Assembly (NCBI GenBank): GCA_020049465.1
Contig: JAIFKS010000127.1
Location: forward strand, 1 to 42,882
DNA length: 42,882 nt
From: a bacterium
Lineage (GTDB): Bacteria > Krumholzibacteriota > Krumholzibacteriia > LZORAL124-64-63
Reading direction: 5' to 3'
Within the stretch, counting starts at the first letter, position 1. Each line of letters opens with the position of its first letter. The translations under genes were made by a program, and so were the position numbers. Below are positions 25,132-33,456 of this stretch, piece after piece. The notes beneath the pieces are model-generated. The model was not told where the DNA came from. It made no database searches and saw nothing but the letters and a program-made list of their open reading frames with translations.

Positions 25132-25161
25132 AGGCCCTCGTGCCATAACGGCCGAGGGCCT
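25132..25161 (+). terminator. Hairpin after the GT-C-like gene
   Basis: AGGCCCTCG (25132-25140) pairs with CGAGGGCCT (25153-25161), with an inner GCC/GGC pair closing ATAAC. The T tract is weak (CTGTAAACTTC), so termination is likely but not certain. Confidence 0.45.
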
Positions 25162-25163
25162 CT

Positions 25164-25350
25164 GTAAACTTCTACTGCGGCGTGCTGGCGCCGAACGCGG
25201 CGCTGCGTGCGGCGGTGACGGAATCGGCGGGTCCGGCGGGTGCGACGTTGCAGTTGCTGGAGGAGGCACGCGCGCAAATGGGCCTGCCGTCGGCACAGGC
25301 ACCGCAGGCGCCATCGCCGGCTGATCCCGATGACCCGACACGCGCGGGTG
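25164..25350 (+). pseudogene. IS91-type transposase remnant (middle piece)
   Basis: The frame from 25164 reads VNFYCGVLAPNAALRAAV, then TESAGPAGATLQLLEEARAQ, then MGLPSAQAPQAPSPADPDDP. HGVLAPNAALR is a hallmark of IS91-type transposases just after the Y2 catalytic region, followed by a variable Pro/Ala-rich linker. Nothing of the N- or C-terminal parts is present. This piece is the part missing from the remnant at 20317-20560. 25351-25565 contains no recognisable gene. Confidence 0.6.
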
Positions 25351-25565
25351 CGAATTTTTGCCGCTCTTGGTGCTGCGAAATCGGAGAGATTTCGCGAGAG
25401 ATGCCATTGTGCCGTCGCAAGTATCCGCCTACGCAACACCTGCGCCGGCGCAATTCGGTCTGCGGCCATTCGGTCTGCAACGGAGGCAGACTCACGGCAG
25501 CGATTGCTCGCGATCCCGGTCGAGCTCGGTGAAAACAACCACCCCGGCGCGTCTGCTTCTCTCTC

Positions 25566-26501
25566 TCAATGCACCCCCCAAACTTTCTCCCCCGCCTCGA
25601 TCGGAACCGGCAGCGTGTTGTGCGCGCCCGGCAGCGGGCACGTCGCGTAGGGCGTAAAAACGCAGGGCGGGTTGTACGCCTTGTTGAAATCCAGCACGAC
25701 GGAGCCGTCGGGGCCGGGTGCATCGGCCGACAGGAAACGGCCGCCGCCGTAGGTGCCGTGGTTGTTGGTGGCGTCGCCGACGACCATGAACAGACCTTCG
25801 CCGGGGGCACCGGTGGGCGTCAGACGGTATGGCTTGCCATCCAGCTTGAACACGAGGACACCGGGGCTGGGCTCGTCGGTTTCACGGCCCAGCGCGTTGG
25901 GGACCTTGATCGTGGCGGGGCCGGCTTCAAGACGGGCGGTCACGCGCCAGCGCGCATCCACCGGGAAGCGGTCGATGCCGGTGAAGTTGCGCCGGACATC
26001 GGAGTCGCGGTCCTTCACACGCAGGAAGAAAGCGCCGTCGCGGTCGATCACGTAGAACAGAAGCGTGCCGCAGGCCAGCGTCGTGGGTTGTCCGTCGCGG
26101 TCGGTGGCCAGCGCCATCCGGATGACGGCCGCTGCCGTCGAGTCGGCGACGGTGACGGCCGCCCCGGGAGCGGTCGTGAATTCCCAGCGACCGTCGACGA
26201 AGGCCAGTTCACCCACGGCGGCGGGCGCCTTGGCGGGCAGGTGAACGGCCGCGGTCGAGTCCGAGCCGACCGCGTTGATCCGCGAGGTGTCCAGATCGAG
26301 CAGGCCCACCAGGGTCAGCCAGCCCGTATCGCTGCGCAGGCGTTCGACCCGCTGGGCGTGCCAGGCGTCGACTTCGGCCACGTAGTCGGGCGTGGTGGCG
26401 GGGGCGCGCTGGCAGCCCGCGAGCAGCGTCAGGCCGCTGGCTGCGGCCAGGATCAAGACCATTGCGAAATGTGCGCGGCGTCGGCTCTCAGGCGTCTTCA
26501 T
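25566..26501 (-). CDS. DUF1684 lipoprotein
   Basis: The 311-residue product begins MKTPESRRRAHF and has a lipoprotein signal with lipobox LLAGC, so it should be anchored by an acylated Cys. The mature part matches DUF1684: an early WHAQRVERLRSDTGWLTLVGL segment, central DRDGAFFLRVKDRDSDVRRNFTG, and the diagnostic C-terminus DFNKAYNPPCVFTPYATCP, LPGAHNTLPVPIEAGEK. The biochemical role of DUF1684 is not known to me. ATG 26501 overlaps the end of the decarboxylase gene by 14 nt, so the two are probably translated from one mRNA. The frame is open to 26531, but the signal peptide fits the inner start. Confidence 0.9.
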   Translation of the reverse strand: MKTPESRRRAHFAMVLILAAASGLTLLAGCQRAPATTPDYVAEVDAWHAQRVERLRSDTGWLTLVGLLDLDTSRINAVGSDSTAAVHLPAKAPAAVGELAFVDGRWEFTTAPGAAVTVADSTAAAVIRMALATDRDGQPTTLACGTLLFYVIDRDGAFFLRVKDRDSDVRRNFTGIDRFPVDARWRVTARLEAGPATIKVPNALGRETDEPSPGVLVFKLDGKPYRLTPTGAPGEGLFMVVGDATNNHGTYGGGRFLSADAPGPDGSVVLDFNKAYNPPCVFTPYATCPLPGAHNTLPVPIEAGEKVWGVH

Positions 26502-27939
26502 CGGCGTCCTTTCCGGACAGGGCGCGGGCACCCGCCCGCAACGCGTCCCAGGCCTGTTGCACGTGCTCGGGACCGGTGGCGCGCTGCCCCACCGACAGCC
26601 GCAGTGTGGTGGTATCGTCCAGCTTCGTGTGGGTCAGGTAGATGACGCCGTCCAGATTGACCCGGGCCATGAGCGCGGCGTTGCGCTCGTTCAGGGTGTC
26701 GGCATCGACCAGGCCGGCCGGCCGCCAGCGGAAGCACACCGTGTTCAGCGGCACCGGTGCCAGGAGCTCCCACTCGGGATCGGCCTCGACCAGGGCGGCG
26801 AACGCGCGGGCCAGGGCCAGATGCCCGGCGACCATCTCGCGCAACTGTTGCGCCCCATAGCTCCGCAGGACGAACCACAGCTTGAGCGCACGGAAGCGGC
26901 GTCCCAGTTGCATTCCCCAGTCCATGTAGTTGACGACTTCGGCGTCGCGCGTGGTCTTCAGGTATTCCGGGTGGATGGACATCGTGCGCTGCAGATGGTC
27001 GGGATCGCGGACGTAGAACGCCGAGCAGTCGAAGTTCGTCAGCAGCCATTTGTGCGGGTTGAAGACGAGCGAGTCGGCGCCGGCCACGCCGTCCAGGATC
27101 CAGCGCATCTCGGGCAGGATCGCGGCGGTACCGGCCAGTGCGGCGTCGACGTGCAGCCACAGCCGGTGGCGACGCGCCACGGGGGCGATGGCGGTCAACG
27201 GGTCGATGGCGGTGCAGCCGGTGGTGCCCACCGTGGCGACGACCGCGCAGGGGACGAAGCCGGCCTCGCGGTCGGCCGTGACCCGGCGTTCGAGATCGGC
27301 GGCGTCCATTCGACGCTGCGCGTCGATGTCCACGGCGACGACATGGTCGGCCCCGAATCCGGCCAGGCGCGCGCCTTTGAGCACGGACGAATGGGCTTCA
27401 CGCGAGGCGTAGACGCGCAGCGCGCCGCGTTCGGCCGCCCCGGTCAACCCGGAGTGGTTGATCGCGAAATTGGTCGTGCGCTCGCGCGCGCAGACCAGGG
27501 CGCAGAAGGTGGCGGTCGACGCGGTGTCGTGGATGACGCCGTGGAATCCGTCCGGTAATCCGATCAGTTGTCCCAGCCACGACATCATGCGCTGTTCCAG
27601 TTCGGTTGCGGCAGGGCTGGTCTGCCACAGCATGGCGTTGACGCCCAGACCGGCCGACAGCATCTCGCCCAGGATGGACGGACCGCTGTTGTTGGCCGGG
27701 AAATAGGCGAAGAAGCGCGGGTGGTTCCAGTGGGTGATGCCGGGCATGATGTCGCGCTCGAAGTCCGCCAGGATGCGCGACATGGGCTCGCCTTCCTCGG
27801 GCGCGGCGTCGGGCAGCGCGTTCAGCAGGTCCCCGGGTCGGCTGCGGCTACACACGGGGTAACGGTCGGCGTGTTCGAGATAGTCGGCGATCCAGTCGAC
27901 CACCTCGTGCGCGTGCTGGCGGAATTCGTCGGGCTTCAT
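26488..27939 (-). CDS. Group II PLP-dependent decarboxylase (aromatic amino acid decarboxylase type)
   Basis: The 483-residue protein is of normal length for the AADC/group II family. Diagnostic segments are HPRFFAYFPANNSGPSILGE near residue 70, VIHDTASTATFCAL, the cofactor Asp in WLHVDAALAG, and the Schiff-base Lys297 in NPHKWLLTNFDCS. These enzymes decarboxylate aromatic L-amino acids to amines; in this subfamily some members instead make aldehydes or act on other acids, so the substrate is not fixed. The HVDAALAG motif has Leu where HVDAAYAG/HVDAAWAG is common. GGAGC precedes the ATG. The downstream DUF1684 lipoprotein gene overlaps by 14 nt. Confidence 0.93.
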   Translation of the reverse strand: MKPDEFRQHAHEVVDWIADYLEHADRYPVCSRSRPGDLLNALPDAAPEEGEPMSRILADFERDIMPGITHWNHPRFFAYFPANNSGPSILGEMLSAGLGVNAMLWQTSPAATELEQRMMSWLGQLIGLPDGFHGVIHDTASTATFCALVCARERTTNFAINHSGLTGAAERGALRVYASREAHSSVLKGARLAGFGADHVVAVDIDAQRRMDAADLERRVTADREAGFVPCAVVATVGTTGCTAIDPLTAIAPVARRHRLWLHVDAALAGTAAILPEMRWILDGVAGADSLVFNPHKWLLTNFDCSAFYVRDPDHLQRTMSIHPEYLKTTRDAEVVNYMDWGMQLGRRFRALKLWFVLRSYGAQQLREMVAGHLALARAFAALVEADPEWELLAPVPLNTVCFRWRPAGLVDADTLNERNAALMARVNLDGVIYLTHTKLDDTTTLRLSVGQRATGPEHVQQAWDALRAGARALSGKDADEDA

Positions 27940-27972
27940 GCTTGCTCCGGTCGGCGGGTGGATGGAAGCGGA

Positions 27973-27998
27973 ACCGGGTCAGGACAGCCTGACCCGGT
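27973..27998 (-). terminator. Hairpin between the chemoreceptor-like gene and the decarboxylase
   Basis: ACCGGGTCAGG (27973-27983) pairs perfectly with CCTGACCCGGT (27988-27998) across a 4-nt loop. Read on the minus strand it follows the chemoreceptor-like stop by ~40 nt and leads into TTCCGCTTCC, a weak pyrimidine tail. It probably separates the two minus-strand transcripts. Confidence 0.5.
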
Positions 27999-28035
27999 GC
28001 ACCGATTCTGTCAACCCGCGCGCCGCGCGCGCCGG

Positions 28036-30303
28036 CTATTTCGGCTTGTTGAGGATGATGAAGTTCTTTTTCGGAGGTTCCGCCGGAGCGTCGGCCGGTG
28101 GCGGCGCCGCGGCGGCCGGCGCGGCGGCGGGCGGTTCGGCCACGGCGGTCGCCGTGGATGAATCGGCGCCGGCGACGGGAGCCGCTTTCTTCTTCGGCCG
28201 GTTGAGCATGAAGATGTTGGAGCCGGACGGCTCTTCGTCCGCCTCGGCCTCCGCGACCGGGGCCGCCGCCGCGACAGGCGCGGGCGCCGGCGCCGGGACG
28301 GGAGCCGCGACAGGTGCCGCTGCTTCGGGGGCGACTTCCGCCGCCGGAGCGTCGGTGGGTGCCGCCGGCTTGGCCGCCTTCGGTTTGTTCAACAGGAACA
28401 CGTTGCGGTTGCTGCCGCCGTCGGCCTGCGGCGTGGGCAGAGCTGCCGGAGCTGCCGGCGCTGCGGCCGCAGGGGCCGCCGGCGCCACCAGGGGTTCCGG
28501 CGCCGCGGGCGGCGTCGCCGCCGCGGCCGGCGTTGCTGCCGGCGCGGGCGCAGGCGCTGCCGCGACCGGTGTCGGCGCTGCCGCCGCCGGTTCGGTGCCC
28601 AGCACTTCCTCGACCGTGGGCTTGCGGCGCGGCTTGCCGAGCATGAAGACGTTGCCGTTGCTGCCGCTGTCGGGCTTGGCCGCGGCGACGGGCTCGGCCG
28701 CCGCCGGCGCGACCGTCGGCGGAGTCTGCGCTGCCGCGGCGGTGATGGCGTCGCTGGTCGTTCGCGCCACCTCGCGCGCCGTGGGTTCCGGCGCGACCGG
28801 ATCATCCTCGACCCTGGCGGCGGGCGCGGGCGCTGCCGCAGGTGCGGGCGCGGGGATCGGTGCGGGCGCTGCCGCGACCGGCGTCGGCGCGGCGACCGGC
28901 GCGGGCATGGCCGCAGCCGGCGCTTCACGCTCCACCATCAACGGCGCCGCCGCGACGGCCTGCACCCTCAGCGGCGGATCGAGCATGAGCTGCCCGAGAT
29001 TCTGCGACACCTTGTTGATGGCCGTGATGTTCTTGATGATCAGCCCGATGGCTTCTTCATACTGCCGCGCGGTGGCCAGCACGTCGTTCACGGTCTGGTC
29101 GATCTCGTAGGTGGCGCGGTTGGTCTGCTGGGCCAGGCCCTTGACCTCCTGCGCGACGACCGAAGTGAACGCCTCGCCGGTGCGGCCGGTCTGGATCGCC
29201 TCGCCCTCGATCTGGGCGGCCACCTGGCGCGTGCGTTGCGCCAGTTGCGTGACGCGGCCGACGATGCGGCTCATTTCGCGCGCCGATTCCACCAGTTCGG
29301 TGGAGGCGTCGGCGGTGAACGCCGCGGCGTTGTTCGCATTGCGGACGATCTTGTGGCCTTCGGCCGTGTCCTGGGCCATCTCGTTCAGGGAGTAGAGCAT
29401 GCCCTGCAGGGCGAAGCCGACCGAATCGATGGCCTGGCGCATCTTGTCGGTGCTGCCGGCGATGGTGTTCATGTCGACGGACATCTGGTCGACGGCGGCG
29501 TTGACGTTGTCGAAGTCGATGGCCGGAGCGTAGGGCGCTTTCCGTTCCGGGCGTCCGCCGCGGGCCGGCGACATCGTGGCGTACGCGGGCGACCGCATCT
29601 CGTCGGTTGTCGGAATCCGGGGTTCGTTGGCTGGTGTCCGCTCTTTTTGAGGGCGCGGTTTGCGGGCCGGCCAAAGACGGATGGCCAGCAGCGCCAGCCA
29701 GGCGGCGCCCAGGCCGGCGGCGGCCCAGAGGGCGTAGGTGGCCAGTTCGGCGCGCCGGGCGGCGCCGCGCCGGATGCCCTCGGCCGCTTCGGTCATGTGT
29801 TGCGCGAGTTCCGTGTGGTTGGTCCGCAGCCCCTCGAGCGCCTGCTGGCCCGCGGCGCTGAACGCCGAGTACTGGCCGGCGGCGAGATCGCCCAGCGGCA
29901 TGCCGGTCTGGATCCACACATGCGAGGCCTGCTCCAGCGCCTGCCGGGCGCCGGTGTCGCCGACCTTGCTGACGTGGCGGGTGCGTCCGTCGTCGAACGG
30001 GACCTGATCGTCGAGCGGCACCTGGCCGCCGACCAGCAGCGCGCCCAGCCCGTGGTCGAAGCTGACGATGGTCCGTCCCAAAGCCGTGCGCGCGGCCAGG
30101 ACCTGATCGCGTTCGGTGCCTGCCGCCAGGGATTCGGCGTGGACGACGAGCGCGTCGATCAGCAGTTGCTGGCGCGCCGCCACCTCCAACTGGACGGCCG
30201 TGTCGCCGCCCTGCCGGTGGGAAAGGCCGATGAAGCCGCCGGTGGCGAGCAACAGCACGCCCACCCCGCCGAGAGTCAGATTGAGCTTTCGCCGCTTGGA
30301 CAT
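28036..30303 (-). CDS. Chemoreceptor-like membrane protein with four-motif Ala/Pro-rich tail
   Basis: ATG 30303 has GGAGG at good spacing. The 755-residue protein has TM1 (~9-28), a helical periplasmic domain (~30-185), TM2 (~187-210; YALWAAAGLGAAWLALLAIR), a linker and a coiled-coil region (~260-440) related to the MCP signalling domain: EAIQTGRTGEAFTSVVAQEV followed by KGLAQQTNRATYEID aligns with the usual EAARAGE...VVA.EVR.LA.QT..AT.EI. The hairpin tip, normally QTNLLALNAA, reads QRTRQVAAQIEG, so contact with CheA/CheW may differ. Residues ~450-755 are Ala/Pro-rich, with four copies of N-[VIF]-[FI]-[MLI]-L-[NG]-[KR]-P-[KR]. No HAMP domain is obvious. No che genes are adjacent; motAB is 17 kb away. 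Confidence 0.85.
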   Translation of the reverse strand: MSKRRKLNLTLGGVGVLLLATGGFIGLSHRQGGDTAVQLEVAARQQLLIDALVVHAESLAAGTERDQVLAARTALGRTIVSFDHGLGALLVGGQVPLDDQVPFDDGRTRHVSKVGDTGARQALEQASHVWIQTGMPLGDLAAGQYSAFSAAGQQALEGLRTNHTELAQHMTEAAEGIRRGAARRAELATYALWAAAGLGAAWLALLAIRLWPARKPRPQKERTPANEPRIPTTDEMRSPAYATMSPARGGRPERKAPYAPAIDFDNVNAAVDQMSVDMNTIAGSTDKMRQAIDSVGFALQGMLYSLNEMAQDTAEGHKIVRNANNAAAFTADASTELVESAREMSRIVGRVTQLAQRTRQVAAQIEGEAIQTGRTGEAFTSVVAQEVKGLAQQTNRATYEIDQTVNDVLATARQYEEAIGLIIKNITAINKVSQNLGQLMLDPPLRVQAVAAAPLMVEREAPAAAMPAPVAAPTPVAAAPAPIPAPAPAAAPAPAARVEDDPVAPEPTAREVARTTSDAITAAAAQTPPTVAPAAAEPVAAAKPDSGSNGNVFMLGKPRRKPTVEEVLGTEPAAAAPTPVAAAPAPAPAATPAAAATPPAAPEPLVAPAAPAAAAPAAPAALPTPQADGGSNRNVFLLNKPKAAKPAAPTDAPAAEVAPEAAAPVAAPVPAPAPAPVAAAAPVAEAEADEEPSGSNIFMLNRPKKKAAPVAGADSSTATAVAEPPAAAPAAAAPPPADAPAEPPKKNFIILNKPK
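28039..28653 (-). repeat. Four-copy short linear motif array (NVFMLGKPR / NVFLLNKPK / NIFMLNRPK / NFIILNKPK)
   Basis: Motif starts are at residues 551, 634, 696 and 747 of the chemoreceptor-like protein (codons ending at 28653, 28404, 28218 and 28065). The first three are preceded by a Gly/Ser/Asn-rich run (SGSNGN, GGSNRN, PSGSN); the last is preceded by PPKK and ends the protein exactly. Linkers are almost pure Ala/Pro/Val with scattered acidic residues. Spacing shrinks toward the C-terminus (83, 62, 51 residues). Confidence 0.92.
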
Positions 30304-30484
30304 CGCGTTCCTCCATGAAGCCGCGTGGGCAGACCTCCCGGCCCGCCGATCCGCGTTCTTCATCGGCCCTGGAAACGACCTGTTGAGTCAAATCGCATTC
30401 CGGACATGAGGTTGTTCCCATCGGACGGGCGCCGGGCTATCCTGTCGGGGGAAACGGGCGGATCGGCACGGACGGCGGGTTTTC

Positions 30485-31882
30485 ATGGCGGTGTCACGGC
30501 ATCCCGATATCGCGGGGCTGGGGCCGGCGCTGGGCGCGGCGGTCCGGGGCGTGTGCGAACGTGTGCTCGCGGCGGGCGGCCGGGCCTGGCTGGTGGGCGG
30601 CACCGTGCGCGACTGCGCGCTGGGGCTGGCGCCGGGCGACGCCGATCTGGAGGTGTTCGGGCTCGAACCCGACCGGTTGCGGGCGGTGCTCGAGGCGGAT
30701 TTCGCGCTCGACCTGGTCGGCCGCTCGTTCGGCATCCTCAAGCTGAAGGACTGGCCGCTGGACGTGGGGGTGCCGCGCCGCGAGAGCAAGATCGGTCTGG
30801 GGCACCGCGGTTTCGAGATCCACGCCGACCCGCACCTGCCGCTGCCGGTGGCCGCCGCGCGGCGCGACTTCACCATCAATGCCGTCTACCTGGATCCGCT
30901 GACCGGCGAGGTGGCCGATCCCTGGCGCGGGCTGGACGATCTGGAGGCGCGCCGGCTGCGCCACACTTCCGACGCGTTCGCCGAGGATCCGCTGCGCGTG
31001 CTGCGCGGCATGCAATTGGTCAGCCGCTACGAACTGACGCCCGATCCGGCGACGTTGATGGCCTGCCGGCGGATGACGTCCGAAGGTCTGGCGCGCGAGC
31101 GCATCTTCGGCGAATGGGAAAAGCTGCTGACCCTGGGCGGACGACCCTCGCTGGGCCTGGATTTCCTGCAGGAAACCGGGTGGATCAGCCACTATCCGGA
31201 ACTGGCGGCGCTCAGGGGCTGTCCGCAGGACCCGCGCTGGCATCCCGAAGGCGATGTCTGGACGCACACGCGCCACAGCCTCGATGTGTTCGCGGGCGAG
31301 TTGACCGGAGACCGCGGCGAGGATCTGGTCGTCGGTCTGGCCGTGCTGTGCCACGATCTGGGCAAGCCAGGCACGACGCGTCTGACGGACGGGCACTTCC
31401 GCGCCTATGGCCACGAAGGGCTGGGCGGCGAACTGACCCGCAACTTCCTGGGGCGGATGACCGAGAGCAGCGTGCTGATCGGGCAGGTCGTGGCGCTGGT
31501 GCACGAGCACATGCGCCCGAGCTCGCTGCACCAGGCGGGCGCTTCGGACGCGGCCGTGCGACGGCTGGCGGTTCGGGCCGGACGCATCGACCGTCTGGTG
31601 CGGGTGGCCCGCGCCGACGCCCTGGGCCGGCCTCCGCTGCCGGCGGACGCGTACCCGGCCGGCGACTGGCTGCTGGCAGCGGCCAGACGGCTCGAAGTGG
31701 AGACCGGACCGCCCGCGCCGGTGGTGCTGGGCCGCCACCTGATCGCGCTGGGGCTGGAGCCGGGGCCGGAATTCGGCGAGCTGCTGGACCGCTGCTACGA
31801 GGCGCAGCTCGCCGGAAGGTTCACGTCCGAGGCGGAAGGGATCGCATTCGCGGCGCGTCTGACGGGTCGGCGTTCCGGTTGA
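30485..31882 (+). CDS. cca: CCA-adding tRNA nucleotidyltransferase / poly(A) polymerase family with HD domain
   Basis: The 465-residue protein has the class II nucleotidyltransferase head: WLVGGTVRDCALG, metal-binding DADLEV, RRDFTINAVYLD, and DPWRGLDDLEARRLRHTSDAFAEDPLRVLR (RNA-binding/neck). A C-terminal HD phosphohydrolase domain follows, with HTRHSLDV, LCHDLGKP, GHEGLGGEL and HEH. This architecture matches E. coli-type CCA enzymes that repair tRNA 3' ends and have 2',3'-cyclic phosphatase activity. The metal Asp pair reads DxDxE; whether it adds CCA or poly(A) cannot be settled by eye. No RBS is obvious before ATG 30485. It is divergent from the chemoreceptor-like gene across 181 nt and convergent with the GntR gene. 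Confidence 0.9.
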   Translation: MAVSRHPDIAGLGPALGAAVRGVCERVLAAGGRAWLVGGTVRDCALGLAPGDADLEVFGLEPDRLRAVLEADFALDLVGRSFGILKLKDWPLDVGVPRRESKIGLGHRGFEIHADPHLPLPVAAARRDFTINAVYLDPLTGEVADPWRGLDDLEARRLRHTSDAFAEDPLRVLRGMQLVSRYELTPDPATLMACRRMTSEGLARERIFGEWEKLLTLGGRPSLGLDFLQETGWISHYPELAALRGCPQDPRWHPEGDVWTHTRHSLDVFAGELTGDRGEDLVVGLAVLCHDLGKPGTTRLTDGHFRAYGHEGLGGELTRNFLGRMTESSVLIGQVVALVHEHMRPSSLHQAGASDAAVRRLAVRAGRIDRLVRVARADALGRPPLPADAYPAGDWLLAAARRLEVETGPPAPVVLGRHLIALGLEPGPEFGELLDRCYEAQLAGRFTSEAEGIAFAARLTGRRSG

Positions 31883-31913
31883 AGGTCCGCGACTGCAGGG
31901 GATGCGCCGGGGT

Positions 31914-32588
31914 TCAGGCTTCGGACGCCGCGACCGCGGCGGCGGCCGGCAGGAACGCCGCGGCAGCCGCACCGTACTGTTCCAGATGGCGGCCCCAGGC
32001 CTGGGCGGCCGCTTCGCGCTGGCCGGCGCGCACCTGCTCGTAGAGCGCATTCCACGAGGCCACCTGGTCGGTCGGGTCGTAACCGAGCCGCAGGGCCTCC
32101 CGCCAGCCACGCACCGCCAGGGCTTCCAGGCGCGCGATGTCCCGCCCCAGCGTCCGGTTGGGGCAACCTTCCAGCAACAGCGAAGACCAGCGCTGGGACA
32201 CGGGCGCCAGATCAGCCGCTCGTTCGGCCGGCGACGCGCCCAGGCGCAGGCGGGCCCGTCCCAGCACATTCTGCAGATCCATGACCCGGTGCGGGACCGG
32301 CGGCGTCAGCGTCAACGCCAGCGGCGCCAGCCGGGACAGGACCTGCTGGCCCTCCCGGAACGGTGCGGCCAGCAGCGGGGGGATCAGGAAGCCCCGTCCC
32401 ACGTCGCTGCCCAGGAAACCGGCCCCTTCCAGACCCAGCATGGCCTCGCGCAAAGGCGTGCGGCTGACGCCCAGCTCGATCGACAGGTGGGACTCGTTCA
32501 CCCGCGAGCCGGGCCTCAGGCGCTGATCGACCAGGCGGGTCAGAATCTCCTTCTGGACCTCGTCGCGCAGCGGTTTGCGCTGGATCAT
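31914..32588 (-). CDS. GntR/FadR-family transcriptional regulator
   Basis: The 224-residue protein starts MIQRKPLRDEVQKEILTRLV and has the GntR winged helix: LRPGSRVNESHLSIELGVSRTPLREAMLGLEGAGFL. The C-terminal ~140 residues are helical, consistent with an FCD effector-binding domain, though its usual metal-binding His/Asp residues are not all evident. GGAG lies eight bases before ATG 32588; the longer frame to 32882 is Arg/Pro-rich and lacks initiation signals. It sits alone, 31 nt from the convergent cca stop, so its regulon cannot be guessed from neighbours. Confidence 0.88.
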   Translation of the reverse strand: MIQRKPLRDEVQKEILTRLVDQRLRPGSRVNESHLSIELGVSRTPLREAMLGLEGAGFLGSDVGRGFLIPPLLAAPFREGQQVLSRLAPLALTLTPPVPHRVMDLQNVLGRARLRLGASPAERAADLAPVSQRWSSLLLEGCPNRTLGRDIARLEALAVRGWREALRLGYDPTDQVASWNALYEQVRAGQREAAAQAWGRHLEQYGAAAAAFLPAAAAVAASEA

Positions 32589-32835
32589 GGCGGCACTCCG
32601 GTAGAGGTGGGGGCGCGGCGGTCTTGATTCCTCCCCATTATGGCATTCCGGCGGGCGCGTTTCCAGTCGCTCGCGCCCGCCGGGCCGAAAACCGTCGTCT
32701 TGGGTCCCAGCCATGCATCTCCTGCGCAGGCGAGGCCTCCCGGGAATTCGCAGGGAATGACGGGGAACGGGGGGCCGGGCAAATCGAAACACCGCTCCGA
32801 GCGGACGGGTAAACTGCCCGATGAGGATGGACGAC

Positions 32836-33396
32836 ATGAGCGAACTGAGCCATCTCCTGGAATTCCGTGGTGGCAACTTCACGGTCGAAATGTTCGCAAG
32901 CCCCGCCCTGCAGGCCGCCTACCGCGTTCTGCTGGAGGGCGACGTCGCCGAAGCGGAGGTCCGTTTCCGCCGCATCATCGACGAACATCCCAAGGACCAC
33001 GAAGCCCTGGCGGGCCTGGCCGTGTGCACGGCCGAGGGCGGCGGGCGCTTCCTGACGGCCGAAAAACTCGCCAAACAGGCCGTGCGTCTGGCGCCGAAGT
33101 CGGCCGCCGGCTACATCGCGCTGGGCTACATCAACCTGCGTGGCGCCAAACTCGAAGACGGCTACCGGTACCTGATGAAGGCCAAACACCTGGCGCCGCG
33201 TGATCCCCGGCTGGCCGCGGGGTTCGCCATCTACGACCGGGAACGGCCGCCGGTCATCGCCGACCTGTCGCGCCTGCATCCGGTCAACAGGGCGCTCGGC
33301 GGCGTTCGCACAGGGCTGCGGTCACCGGCGCAAAGGGCCATGGGGCTGGCCTGTCTGGCGCTGTCCATCTACATGGCGGGCACCCTGATCGGCTGA
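32836..33396 (+). CDS. TPR protein with C-terminal membrane anchor
   Basis: The protein (~186 residues from MSELSHLLEF) has two to three TPR-like helix pairs (AYRVLLEGDVAEAEVRFRRI, HEALAGLAVCTAEGGGRFLT, AAGYIALGYINLRGAKLEDG) and ends in a hydrophobic helix (MGLACLALSIYMAGTLIG). The tail suggests it is anchored in the inner membrane with the TPRs in the cytoplasm. ATG 32836 has GAGGATGG just upstream; ATG 32821, five codons earlier, is possible but lacks an RBS. No enzymatic domain is present. Such proteins usually mediate protein-protein contacts; the partner is unknown. A strong terminator follows. Confidence 0.8.
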   Translation: MSELSHLLEFRGGNFTVEMFASPALQAAYRVLLEGDVAEAEVRFRRIIDEHPKDHEALAGLAVCTAEGGGRFLTAEKLAKQAVRLAPKSAAGYIALGYINLRGAKLEDGYRYLMKAKHLAPRDPRLAAGFAIYDRERPPVIADLSRLHPVNRALGGVRTGLRSPAQRAMGLACLALSIYMAGTLIG

Positions 33397-33419
33397 CGAT
33401 CCAATGGTTTGCGACTCAG

Positions 33420-33456
33420 GCGCTCCCGGCACCGGCCGGGAGCGCGTATTTTTTTG
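33420..33456 (+). terminator. Rho-independent terminator of the TPR gene
   Basis: GCGCTCCCGG (33420-33429) pairs with CCGGGAGCGC (33436-33445), loop CACCGG, followed by GTATTTTTTTG. Confidence 0.88.

Noticed and set aside
28036..28960. Ala/Pro-rich tail as a frameshift artefact
   Set aside because: Motifs recur in one frame right up to the stop codon, and the opposite-strand Ala-rich frame has no such motifs; the tail is genuine coding sequence.
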